Shown here: in pieces, positions 26,342 through 34,685 of the stretch
Layout: each line of letters begins with the position of its first letter
How positions within the stretch are numbered: the stretch's first letter is position 1
Assembly (NCBI GenBank): GCA_937121175.1
Contig: CAKZKD010000005.1
Coordinates: 248,001 to 312,000, forward strand
Reading direction: 5' to 3'
Length of the DNA stretch: 64,000 bases
Source of the DNA: an uncultured Flavobacteriales bacterium
GTDB lineage: Bacteria > Bacteroidota > Bacteroidia > Flavobacteriales_G > Salibacteraceae
Position numbers and translations under genes: made by a program
The notes under the pieces: model-generated
What the model was told of the DNA's origin: nothing
Databases searched by the model: none
Seen by the model: only the letters and a program-made list of their open reading frames with translations

Positions 26342-26369
26342 AGCCCTCTCAAATTTCGTCAAAAGGGCT
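26342..26369. terminator. Bidirectional terminator between the response regulator and acyl-CoA dehydrogenase genes
   Basis: AGCCCT and AGGGCT form a 6-pair stem over a 16-base loop, with an A-rich run to the left that reads as T-rich for the minus-strand gene. The stem is modest, and the site suits the minus-strand gene better than the plus-strand one. Confidence 0.55.
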
Positions 26370-26392
26370 GTTATTATTTGCGATAATTATTT

Positions 26393-27535
26393 CTACCCTT
26401 TCAAAACCCCTCTAGAGATCACAATTTTCTGAACCTCTGAAGTTCCTTCGTAAATCTGAGTAATCTTTGCATCACGCATCAATCGTTCAACATGATATTC
26501 TTTTACAAAACCATATCCGCCATGCACTTGAACAGCCTCAACTGTTACTTCCATTGCAACTTTACTCGCGTACAATTTCGCCATTGCTGAAGCTTGTCCA
26601 AATGGCAAACCTTGGTCTTTTAACCAAGCCGCTTTGTAAACCAACATTCTGGCTGCTTCAATATTTGTAGCCATATCTGCCAACTTAAATTGAATCGCTT
26701 GGTGTTTAGAAATTTCTTTTCCGAAAGCTTTTCTTTCCTTAGAATAAGCCAAAGCCAATTCGTAGGCTCCAGTTGCAATTCCTAATGCTTGAGCCGCAAT
26801 TCCAATTCTACCACCTTCTAATGTTTTCATGGCGAATTTGAAACCAAACCCGTCTTCTCCAATTCGATTGGCTTTAGGAACTTTGACGTCATTAAAAAGC
26901 AATGTATGGGTATCGCTTGCGCGAATTCCCATCTTATTTTCTTTGGCTCCAACAATGAAGCCATCCATTCCCTTTTCAACAATCAAAGCATTAATTCCTC
27001 GGTGACCCTTTTCCTTGTCAGTTTGAGCAATTACGATGTAAGTCGAAGCAGAATTGCCATTGGTAATCCAGTTTTTTGTTCCATTCAAAAGGTAGTAATC
27101 GCCTTTATCTTCTGCTGTAGTTTGCTGAGAAGTAGCATCGGAACCCGCTTCAGGCTCACTCAAACAAAACGCACCTATCGCCTGACCCGTTGCAATTGGA
27201 GTTAGATACTTTTCCTTTTGCTCCTCTGTTCCATATTTTTCAAGTCCATAATTCACCAAAGAATTACAAACCGAAACACATACTGAACTGGAAGAATCAA
27301 CTTTAGAGAATTCTTCCATAGCAATTGCATACGAAAGAGCGTCCATTCCGCCGCCACCATATTTTGGGTCAACCATCATTCCCATAAATCCCAATTCACC
27401 CAATTGGGCAATTTGTTCTTTTGGAAATTGCATGTGCTCATCTCTTTCAATAACACCAGGCAACAGAACACTTTGTGTAAAATCTCTTGCCGCTTCACGC
27501 ACTGCTAAGTGCTCTTCTGTTAATTCAAATTCCAT
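26393..27535 (-). CDS. Acyl-CoA dehydrogenase
   Basis: 380 residues, standard for the FAD-dependent short/medium-chain family. Visible are the FAD-binding signature AFCLSEPEAGSDATSQQT, YLLNGTKNWITNG, the EGGRIGIAAQALGIATGAYELALAYSKERKAFG stretch, and the C-terminal YEGTSEVQKIVISR with the likely catalytic Glu in YEG. It oxidises acyl-CoA to enoyl-CoA in fatty-acid or branched-chain amino-acid breakdown and needs an electron-transfer flavoprotein, which is not in the window. Chain-length preference cannot be read from the sequence. It is a single gene with its own -7 box, divergent from anmK. Confidence 0.93.
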   Translation of the reverse strand: MEFELTEEHLAVREAARDFTQSVLLPGVIERDEHMQFPKEQIAQLGELGFMGMMVDPKYGGGGMDALSYAIAMEEFSKVDSSSSVCVSVCNSLVNYGLEKYGTEEQKEKYLTPIATGQAIGAFCLSEPEAGSDATSQQTTAEDKGDYYLLNGTKNWITNGNSASTYIVIAQTDKEKGHRGINALIVEKGMDGFIVGAKENKMGIRASDTHTLLFNDVKVPKANRIGEDGFGFKFAMKTLEGGRIGIAAQALGIATGAYELALAYSKERKAFGKEISKHQAIQFKLADMATNIEAARMLVYKAAWLKDQGLPFGQASAMAKLYASKVAMEVTVEAVQVHGGYGFVKEYHVERLMRDAKITQIYEGTSEVQKIVISRGVLKG

Positions 27536-27561
27536 GTGAAATCTCTTTTAATTAAGGGACG

Positions 27562-27569
27562 CAAAAGTA
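27562..27569 (-). promoter_or_regulatory. -7 promoter box for the acyl-CoA dehydrogenase gene
   Basis: Minus-strand TACTTTTG, a perfect match, 26 bases before the start codon in the divergent gap with anmK. Confidence 0.55.
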
Positions 27570-27605
27570 CCTCATTTGGTTTATTTAATTGCTAAACTTG
27601 TCGGA

Positions 27606-28670
27606 ATGCATTCCTACAAAAAATACTACCGTGTAATTGGCTTAATGTCAGGCACATCCTTAGATGGGTTGGACCTTGCAAGCTGCCTTTTTACACGAAA
27701 CTATAGCTCGTGGGACTTCACATTAGAATGCGCCACCACTGTAAAATATTCTGTTGACTGGATTAACCTACTCAAGGAGTCGGAGCTTTCCAGAAACGTT
27801 GAAAATATTGACTACAAATTTGGGGTGTTTTTAGCCCAATCGGTTCAAGGTTTTATCAAAAACCACCAACTTTCCAATATTGACCTAATAGCATCTCATG
27901 GCCACACCCTATTTCATGAACCAGAAAAAGGAATAACTGTACAAATTGGAAATGGTGCAATAATCGCTAAGGAGTTGAATATCGATACAGTTTCCAACTT
28001 CAGACAAGCCGATGTTTTACTTGGCGGTCAAGGCGCTCCTTTAGTACCAATCGGCGATCAATTATTGTTCAAGGATTTTCCATGCTGCATTAACGTAGGA
28101 GGATTTGCTAATCTCTCTAAGAAATCAGAATTTGGAATTGCCGCGTGGGACATTTGCCCTGCCAATTATGTCTTAAATTCACTCTGCAATGAAATTAATA
28201 CAGAGTACGACAACGAGGGAAACATTGCACGGACCCATGCAATCCATTTACCTCTTCTTAATGAACTAAACAGTATTAAATTTTACGAAAAGAATCCGCC
28301 CAAGAGTCTTGCTCGAGAATGGGTCAATGAAAATATTTGGCCAATATTGAACCGCTATACAATCTCTATTGAAGAAAAAATTGCAACTTTTACCGAACAC
28401 GCGGCAATTCAAATTGCGGAAAGTTTACCGACTAATGCTATGTCGCTGTTCACCGGAGGAGGAACCTACAATACATTTTTAATGGAAAGAATACAGCATT
28501 ACAATCCTGCGGCTCAAATTGTTATTCCGAGCAATGAACTTATTGAATACAAAGAAGCCTTAGTTTTTGCCTTTTTAGGTTTATTGAGATACCACGGAGA
28601 AGTGAATATTTTATCTTCTGTAACTGGTGCAACGAAAGATCACTCTAGCGGAGACCTACATGGTAAATAA
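27606..28670 (+). CDS. anmK: Anhydro-N-acetylmuramic acid kinase AnmK
   Basis: 354 residues. The start motif VIGLMSGTSLDGLDLA is diagnostic; SHGHTLFHEP, QIGNGAIIAKEL, VSNFRQADVLLGGQGAPLVPIGD and LFTGGGTYN follow. It phosphorylates and opens 1,6-anhydroMurNAc to MurNAc-6-phosphate in cell-wall recycling. I chose the ATG at 27606; a TTG at 27576 would add ten residues and lie upstream of TAAACTTG (27593-27600), one base from a -7 box. If that box is real, the mRNA would be nearly leaderless. Confidence 0.93.
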   Translation: MHSYKKYYRVIGLMSGTSLDGLDLASCLFTRNYSSWDFTLECATTVKYSVDWINLLKESELSRNVENIDYKFGVFLAQSVQGFIKNHQLSNIDLIASHGHTLFHEPEKGITVQIGNGAIIAKELNIDTVSNFRQADVLLGGQGAPLVPIGDQLLFKDFPCCINVGGFANLSKKSEFGIAAWDICPANYVLNSLCNEINTEYDNEGNIARTHAIHLPLLNELNSIKFYEKNPPKSLAREWVNENIWPILNRYTISIEEKIATFTEHAAIQIAESLPTNAMSLFTGGGTYNTFLMERIQHYNPAAQIVIPSNELIEYKEALVFAFLGLLRYHGEVNILSSVTGATKDHSSGDLHGK

Positions 28671-28729
28671 ACGTTTAAAACCAACCTCAAAAAACCATCT
28701 TCACTCCCCAAAAAGAAGCCCCAAACAAT

Positions 28730-28737
28730 TACATTTG
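28730..28737 (+). promoter_or_regulatory. -7 promoter box for the amino-acid dehydrogenase gene
   Basis: TACATTTG, a perfect match, 17 bases before the ATG at 28755. Confidence 0.6.
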
Positions 28738-28754
28738 CGCAAAATATTCTGAGC

Positions 28755-29984
28755 ATGAAAGATTTACTTCACAAGTTTGAAAACAAAACACCAGAAATAG
28801 TATTTGAATGGCAAGATGCCGAAACAGAAGCACACGGTTGGGTTGTAATTAACTCGCTTAGAGGTGGCGCTGCTGGTGGTGGAACTCGTATGAGAGTTGG
28901 TTTGGATAAGCGTGAAGTGGAATCATTAGCCAAAACCATGGAAGTAAAATTTACGGTTGCTGGCCCTGCTATTGGAGGAGCAAAATCTGGAATTAACTTC
29001 GACCCAAATGACCCACGAAAAGAAGGTGTGCTTAGAAGGTGGTACAAGGCTGTTGCACCTTTACTAAAGAACTACTACGGTACTGGTGGAGATTTGAACG
29101 TAGATGAAATTCATGAAGTAATTCCAATGACCGAGGATTGTGGTGTTTGGCACCCTCAAGAAGGTGTATTTAACGGACACTTTCAACCCACCGAACCGCA
29201 AAAAATTAATAGAATAGGACAACTTAGAAGAGGCGTTCTTAAAGAAATTGAAGACATTAGCTTCTCTCCAGATGTTAGCAGAAAGTATGTTGTGGCTGAT
29301 ATGATTACTGGTTACGGCGTTGCTGAATCAGTAAAACATTATTACGATGTGTACGGCGGGAACTTGGAAGGCAAACGTGTCATTGTTCAAGGTTGGGGAA
29401 ACGTTGGTTCCGCAGGTGCTTTTTACCTTGCGCAAAGCGGAGCTAAAGTTGTTGGAATTATTGACCGTGTTGGAGGATTGATAAAAGAAGATGGGTTCTC
29501 ATTCGAAGAAATCACCGAACTATTCAACAAAAAAGAAGGCAACAAATTGGTAGCTGACAACATGTTAACTTTCGACGAAGTGAATTCCAAAATATGGGAC
29601 TTGAAAGCTGAGGTGTTTATTCCTTGTGCCGCTTCTCGTCTAATTACCCAAGACCAAGTTGACAGAATGAAGGCCAACGGCATGGAAGTTATTGCAGCAG
29701 GTGCAAACGTTCCTTTTGCCGATCCAGAAATTTTCTTTGGTTCGATAGCAGATTATGCAGATAATCACATTTCTGTTGTTCCAGATTTTATTTCTAACTG
29801 TGGTATGGCAAGAGTGTTTTGTTACCTCATGCAACAAGACCATGTGGATATGAGTGATCAAGCAATTTTCAACGATACTTCTTCAATAATTAAAGGAGCT
29901 ATAGAAAAATCGCACGCTAAAAACAGCTCAAAAACTGGAATCGCAAAAACTGCATTTGAAATCGCATTGAATCAACTGGTTTAA
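28755..29984 (+). CDS. Glu/Leu/Phe/Val family dehydrogenase
   Basis: 409 residues. N-terminal domain with SLRGGAAGGGTRMR and GPAIGGAKSGINFDP (the Lys there is the expected catalytic residue), then GTGGDLNVDE; the NAD(P)-binding Rossmann part has VIVQGWGNVGSAGAFYLA and FIPCAASRLIT. The family deaminates glutamate, leucine, valine or phenylalanine reversibly with NAD(P); substrate cannot be assigned safely from sequence. It has a -7 box of its own and is followed by nhaD after 22 bases, so co-transcription is likely. Confidence 0.9.
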   Translation: MKDLLHKFENKTPEIVFEWQDAETEAHGWVVINSLRGGAAGGGTRMRVGLDKREVESLAKTMEVKFTVAGPAIGGAKSGINFDPNDPRKEGVLRRWYKAVAPLLKNYYGTGGDLNVDEIHEVIPMTEDCGVWHPQEGVFNGHFQPTEPQKINRIGQLRRGVLKEIEDISFSPDVSRKYVVADMITGYGVAESVKHYYDVYGGNLEGKRVIVQGWGNVGSAGAFYLAQSGAKVVGIIDRVGGLIKEDGFSFEEITELFNKKEGNKLVADNMLTFDEVNSKIWDLKAEVFIPCAASRLITQDQVDRMKANGMEVIAAGANVPFADPEIFFGSIADYADNHISVVPDFISNCGMARVFCYLMQQDHVDMSDQAIFNDTSSIIKGAIEKSHAKNSSKTGIAKTAFEIALNQLV

Positions 29985-30006
29985 TAAATACTAGATACTT
30001 TACATC

Positions 30007-31377
30007 ATGGAAATTGCTATTGTCGTCATTTTTATTCTTGGGTATTTAGGTATCACCTTAGAGCATACTACAAAAATTGATAAGGTTGCTCCAGCATTAA
30101 TGATGACAGGTTTAGCCTGGGCATGTATTGCATTTGGCCTAGATGGTTTTTCGTCTTGGTTTGACCCTATGACTCATCATTTGATGGATGGTTCTAATGG
30201 GACAATCGATTACAATACATTAGGACACCTTGACAGAATGCACTTGATGGAAGAAACACTTTTGCACCATTTTGGCAAAACGTGTGAGATTCTGATTTTC
30301 CTCATCGGCGCAATGACAATAGTGGAAATAATTGACCATTTTGATGGTTTTTCTACCATAAAGCGATTTATAAAAACCAACAATAAAAAAACGCTGCTTT
30401 GGATAATGGCGATTCTTGCCTTCATCCTTTCCGCAATTATTGACAACCTAACCGCAACAATTGTACTTATCACCATACTTCGAAAGCTTCTTTCGAAAAA
30501 CAGCGATAGAATTTGGTATGCCGGTCTTATCATTATTGCTGCAAATGCAGGTGGTGCATGGTCGCCTATTGGTGACGTTACGACTACAATGCTTTGGATG
30601 GGTAACAAAGTATCCTCAATAAAATTATTTCAATTATTGATAATTCCTTCTTTACTTTGTATGGTCGTACCTACGTTTCTAGCCGGGTTCATGCCTGCAT
30701 TTAGAGGTAAATTTGAAGTCGATAATACCGAGCAAAAGCAAAACCCTAAGGGTCCAATTATGTTATACACCGGACTTGGAATGATCATTTTTGTTCCCAT
30801 TTTCAAAACCGTCACACACCTCCCCCCTTACATGGGAATGATGCTATCACTTTCAATTATTGTTTTAATTGCAGAGATAATTAGTAATACCGGATTTAGT
30901 ATGAACACCATAGGGACTCAAGAAGGCGAGCACGCTGAAAGCCCTACTTTCAAGGCGTTATCCAAAATTGAAATGCCATCCATCTTGTTTTTCTTAGGAA
31001 TATTGATGACCGTTGCCGCTCTCGAATCTCTTGGAATGGTTTTCATGTTTGGCGAAAGCGTTCAGTCCACCATGAATAACAATGTATTTGTTATGCTTCT
31101 TGGTGTAAGTTCTGCCATTATTGATAACGTACCATTGGTTGCGGCAAGTATGGGAATGTTTAACATGACCACTTTTCCGATGGATGACCCTATTTGGCAT
31201 TTTATCGCCTATGCCGCCGGTACAGGTGGTAGTATGCTCATTATTGGTTCTGCTGCTGGAGTTGTGGCAATGGGTATGGAGCGTATTCCATTTTTCTGGT
31301 ACCTTAAAAACATTTCTTGGCTGGCACTCGTCGGTTATTTGGCAGGTGCAGGTGCCTATTATTTTATCGGCCTTTAG
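30007..31377 (+). CDS. nhaD: Na+/H+ antiporter NhaD
   Basis: 456 residues, highly hydrophobic with about a dozen spans. NhaD-family marks are LGITLEHTTKIDKVAPALMMTG, LIGAMTIVEIIDHFDGFSTI, the DNLTATIV motif in SAIIDNLTATIVLITILRK, NAGGAWSPIGDVTTTMLW and IIDNVPLVAASMGMF. NhaD exports sodium in exchange for protons at the inner membrane, mainly at alkaline pH or in salt, and fits a marine or brackish lifestyle. It follows the amino-acid dehydrogenase closely. Confidence 0.92.
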   Translation: MEIAIVVIFILGYLGITLEHTTKIDKVAPALMMTGLAWACIAFGLDGFSSWFDPMTHHLMDGSNGTIDYNTLGHLDRMHLMEETLLHHFGKTCEILIFLIGAMTIVEIIDHFDGFSTIKRFIKTNNKKTLLWIMAILAFILSAIIDNLTATIVLITILRKLLSKNSDRIWYAGLIIIAANAGGAWSPIGDVTTTMLWMGNKVSSIKLFQLLIIPSLLCMVVPTFLAGFMPAFRGKFEVDNTEQKQNPKGPIMLYTGLGMIIFVPIFKTVTHLPPYMGMMLSLSIIVLIAEIISNTGFSMNTIGTQEGEHAESPTFKALSKIEMPSILFFLGILMTVAALESLGMVFMFGESVQSTMNNNVFVMLLGVSSAIIDNVPLVAASMGMFNMTTFPMDDPIWHFIAYAAGTGGSMLIIGSAAGVVAMGMERIPFFWYLKNISWLALVGYLAGAGAYYFIGL

Positions 31378-31412
31378 AGGTTAAAAAGCAGACTCAACAA
31401 TTAACACTTTAA

Positions 31413-31436
31413 TGTGAGAATAAAATAATTCTCACA
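31413..31436. terminator. Stem-loop between nhaD and exbB
   Basis: TGTGAGAAT and ATTCTCACA form a perfect 9-pair stem with a 6-base AAAATA loop, 36 bases after the nhaD stop. No T tract follows, so it is either a weak terminator or a 3'-end stabiliser. CATCTTTG at 31460-31467, one base off the -7 consensus, may be the exbB promoter. Confidence 0.6.
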
Positions 31437-31499
31437 GAACTTCTGGATAGTCAATCCTTCATCTTTGCTAGTTAGGCTAAAAACTTAATTACAAAGATT

Positions 31500-32210
31500 A
31501 TGATTAAACCGTTTTTCTTACAAGTAACCGTAGCATCAGACACAGCAAGCGCAGCTGCAGGAGCTGAAGGAATGCCAACCGAAGGAACACTATCTGTTCT
31601 CGATTTAATAGCAGGCGGTGGTTGGTATATTATGGGTCCTCTGGGCATTTTGTCAATTGTTGCCATTTATATTTTTATCGAGCGGTTTTTAGCTATCCAA
31701 AAAGCCCAGTCTTTAGACCCTGCGTTCATGAATAAAATGAAAGACTTTATTCATGATGGTAAAATGCAGGCAGCACAAGATTTATGTAAAAAGACCCCTA
31801 CTCCATTTGCGAGAATGTTATTGAAAGGGGTGAACAGAATCGGTAAGCCACTCGGTGATATTTCAGCAGCAGTTGAAAATGTTGGTAAACTTGAAATTTA
31901 CAACCTAGAAAAATCACTTTCTACGTTAGCTACAATTGCTGGAGCCGCACCAATGATTGGTTTCTTAGGAACTGTGATAGGTATGATTAACACATTCCAC
32001 GAGATGTACTCCGCTGGAAATAGCGTAGAAATTTCGAACCTTTCAGGTGGAATTATGCAAGCAATGGTTACCACCGCTGCAGGTTTGGTCATTGGAATAA
32101 TCGCTTATGTTGGTTACAACATGTTAGTTGCCAAAGTGGATAAGGTGGTGCATAAAATGGAAGCAACCTCAATTGAATTCATGGACTTACTGCAAGAGCC
32201 TGTAAAATAA
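31500..32210 (+). CDS. exbB: ExbB/TolQ/MotA-family proton channel subunit
   Basis: 236 residues with three membrane spans: MGPLGILSIVAIYIFIERF, then after a cytoplasmic loop LSTLATIAGAAPMIGFLGTVIGMINTFH and AMVTTAAGLVIGIIAYVGYNMLV. The GFLGTVIGMI and TTAAGLVIGI motifs are typical of ExbB. With ExbD it uses the proton gradient to power TonB and outer-membrane receptors. It heads an operon with exbD and a TonB-like gene, so the ExbB name is preferred over TolQ. An Ala-rich N-terminal extension precedes the first span. Confidence 0.92.
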   Translation: MIKPFFLQVTVASDTASAAAGAEGMPTEGTLSVLDLIAGGGWYIMGPLGILSIVAIYIFIERFLAIQKAQSLDPAFMNKMKDFIHDGKMQAAQDLCKKTPTPFARMLLKGVNRIGKPLGDISAAVENVGKLEIYNLEKSLSTLATIAGAAPMIGFLGTVIGMINTFHEMYSAGNSVEISNLSGGIMQAMVTTAAGLVIGIIAYVGYNMLVAKVDKVVHKMEATSIEFMDLLQEPVK

Positions 32211-32240
32211 ATTACTGATTAACAAGTTAATACACGCAAC

Positions 32241-32633
32241 ATGGCGATAGGATCAAGAAATAAGGTAAGTGTGAGTTTTTCAATGTCTTCAATGACTGAC
32301 ATTGTTTTTCTTTTATTGATTTTCTTCATCATTGTATCTACAATGGTTAGCCCTAATGCTCTAAAGGTGTTATTGCCAAAAAGTGCAGCTAAAACAACCT
32401 CACCTCAAACGGTATCTGTTTCAATCAATACCAATCTTGAATATGCCGTTAACGGAAATATTGTTGCTGGTGAGGCGTTAGAAAGCGGCATAATTAATGC
32501 TGTTGGGCAAGCTGAAAAACCAGGGATTGTGTTGCATTGTGATCAGTCCGTGGCGTTGGAGCATGCAGTTAAAGTAATGGATATTGCTAATAGAAATAAG
32601 TTTGAATTGGTGCTTGCCACTCGTGCAAAATAA
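32241..32633 (+). CDS. exbD: ExbD/TolR-family protein
   Basis: 130 residues. After a short cytoplasmic start (SRNKVSVSFSMSSMTDIV) comes one membrane span (FLLLIFFIIVSTMV) with the conserved proton-path Asp in MTDIVF at its start, then a periplasmic domain (VLLPKSAAKT ... HAVKVMDIANRNKFELVLATR). It works with ExbB. Its stop directly abuts the ATG of the TonB-like gene. Confidence 0.92.
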   Translation: MAIGSRNKVSVSFSMSSMTDIVFLLLIFFIIVSTMVSPNALKVLLPKSAAKTTSPQTVSVSINTNLEYAVNGNIVAGEALESGIINAVGQAEKPGIVLHCDQSVALEHAVKVMDIANRNKFELVLATRAK

Positions 32634-33455
32634 ATGGGATACTTTGATACAAAAGATAAAAAAAGAGGGTTAGTTGGAACTATAGTCATCCATTTAGTCA
32701 TTCTTATTCTTTTTGCCATTTATGGTCTTACTTATCCTATTCCACGGCCAGAATCGGGAATGTTACTCAATTTAGGTTCAACAGCTGAAGGAAGCGGCGA
32801 AGTGCAACCTGACCAAGTAGGAGAAACTGTAAATGAAGTTACTGAGGAAAGTGCAAATACTCAACCTTCTCCAACAGAATCGGCTGATATTCAAGAAATG
32901 ACTCAAGACCAAGTAGATGCAATTGAGGTTCCTCCAAAGAAAGACCCAGAAAAAACGCCCGAGAAGACACCTACCGAAAACCCCATTAAACCAGATAAAG
33001 AAGCTGAAAAAGAACCCGTAGTAAAAGAGCAAACCGTTGATGAAAGACTGAAGAAAGCACTGGAAGGTGCATTTGAAAAAGGCGGCTCTGAAGGTGACGA
33101 CAAAGACAAAATAGGAGACAAAGGTAAGGAAGGCGGTTCTAAAGACGGTAATTCATATACTGAAGGCAATGGCGGCTCAGGCGGTGGCAACTATAACTTG
33201 GGAGACCGAAATGCTATTGAAAAAATTAAACCCGATTATGTATGTGATGAATACGGTATTGTTGTGATACAAATCTTTGTGAACCAAACCGGTAAAACTA
33301 TAAACGCAAAACTTCAAGTTAAAGGAAGCACGAATCCAGCGCCTTGCCTTGTGAATAAAGCAAAAGAAGCTGCTTTGAAAACCAAATGGCAACCAGACAC
33401 AAAAGCTAAGGAGATTCAAGTAGGGAGCATTACTTATCACTTTGAGCTGAACTAG
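32634..33455 (+). CDS. TonB-like energy transducer
   Basis: 273 residues. One N-terminal membrane anchor (LVGTIVIHLVILILFAIYGL), a long Pro/Glu/Lys-rich and then Gly-rich periplasmic stretch (KKDPEKTPEKTPTENP, then EGNGGSGGGN), and a small C-terminal domain of about 80 residues (YGIVVIQIFVNQTGKTIN ... GSITYHFEL) resembling TonB/TolA-type ends. Two cysteines (CDEYG and PAPCLV) could form a disulfide. Position after exbB-exbD supports energy transfer to TonB-dependent receptors such as the one at 51.5 kb; a TolA-like role is also possible. Confidence 0.8.
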   Translation: MGYFDTKDKKRGLVGTIVIHLVILILFAIYGLTYPIPRPESGMLLNLGSTAEGSGEVQPDQVGETVNEVTEESANTQPSPTESADIQEMTQDQVDAIEVPPKKDPEKTPEKTPTENPIKPDKEAEKEPVVKEQTVDERLKKALEGAFEKGGSEGDDKDKIGDKGKEGGSKDGNSYTEGNGGSGGGNYNLGDRNAIEKIKPDYVCDEYGIVVIQIFVNQTGKTINAKLQVKGSTNPAPCLVNKAKEAALKTKWQPDTKAKEIQVGSITYHFELN

Positions 33456-33466
33456 TTTCTACTTCG

Positions 33467-34684
33467 ATGAATTACGAAGAGACGCTAGACTACCTTTTTT
33501 CTCAATTACCGATCTACCAACGTGAAGGCAAAGCAGCATACAAAGCAAACCTCGATAACACCTTAAAGCTCGACCAATATTTAAATCACCCTCACCAATC
33601 GTTTAAATCGGTGCATATTGGCGGCACAAACGGAAAGGGAAGTTCGTCTCACATGCTGGCCTCCATTCTTCAAGAAGCGGGGTATAAGGTTGGACTATAC
33701 ACTTCGCCACACCTAAAAGATTTTAGAGAACGTATAAAAATTAACGGTGAAAATATTCCACGAGAATATGTGACGCGATTTGTAGCAGAACACAAAGACA
33801 CTTTTGCCAATTGGCACCTTTCATTCTTTGAATGGACGGTCGGGCTATGTTTCGATTATTTTAGAAGTGAAAAAGTTGATATTGGAATTATTGAAGTAGG
33901 ACTTGGTGGTCGGTTGGACTCTACCAATATTATTTCACCATTAGCCTGCCTTATTACAAACATTGGTATAGACCACCAACAATTTTTAGGTGACACAAAA
34001 CCCAAAATTGCTTCGGAAAAAGCGGGAATTATAAAACCAAATACACCAATAGTAATTAGTGAAACTCAATCAGAAACTTCACCAATATTTCTGGCTAAAG
34101 CCAAAGAACAAAACACGGAAATTAAATTTGCGGACCAAACTGTTCAAAAAACCTATGCATCCGATTTGCTAGGCTCCTATCAAAAGATCAATCAGTGTGG
34201 AGTATTGGCGCTCATTCCTTACTTAAAGGAAAATGGGTTTACAATATCAAAGCTACACATTGAATCTGGGCTAAAAAATGTGGTTAAAACCACCGGACTA
34301 CTTGGTCGCTGGCAGGTGTTAAGTGAAAGCCCCAAAACCATTTGCGATACCGCGCATAATAAAGAAGGATTAGGTTATGTACTGAAACAACTTGACGAAA
34401 CTCCAAAAAATAAACTGCATTTGGTTTTAGGGTTTGTGAACGATAAAGATGTGGCTAATATTCTAGCGTTGTTTCCAAAAAATGCGACGTACTATTTATG
34501 CGAACCTGCTATTCCAAGAAGACTGAAACTAGAAACACTTACAGACATTGCTAAAACCCAGAATCTAAGGTTTCATTCTTTCGATTCTGTCCAAAAAGCA
34601 CTTTCAAAAGCAAAAGAAAATGCGGAAAGTGAGGATGTTATTTTTATTGGAGGAAGCACCTTTGTGGTTGCTGAAGTTGTTTAG
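33467..34684 (+). CDS. folC: Folylpolyglutamate synthase / dihydrofolate synthase FolC
   Basis: 405 residues with the ATP loop SVHIGGTNGKGSSSHMLASIL near residue 50, TSPHLKDFRERIKING, EVGLGGRLDSTNI, TNIGIDHQQFLG and SEKAGIIK, and the C-terminal DTAHNKEGL and VLGFVNDKD. It adds glutamates to folates and may also make dihydrofolate. It starts 11 bases after the TonB-like gene and converges on the P-type ATPase with a one-base gap. Confidence 0.94.
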   Translation: MNYEETLDYLFSQLPIYQREGKAAYKANLDNTLKLDQYLNHPHQSFKSVHIGGTNGKGSSSHMLASILQEAGYKVGLYTSPHLKDFRERIKINGENIPREYVTRFVAEHKDTFANWHLSFFEWTVGLCFDYFRSEKVDIGIIEVGLGGRLDSTNIISPLACLITNIGIDHQQFLGDTKPKIASEKAGIIKPNTPIVISETQSETSPIFLAKAKEQNTEIKFADQTVQKTYASDLLGSYQKINQCGVLALIPYLKENGFTISKLHIESGLKNVVKTTGLLGRWQVLSESPKTICDTAHNKEGLGYVLKQLDETPKNKLHLVLGFVNDKDVANILALFPKNATYYLCEPAIPRRLKLETLTDIAKTQNLRFHSFDSVQKALSKAKENAESEDVIFIGGSTFVVAEVV

Positions 34685-34685
34685 T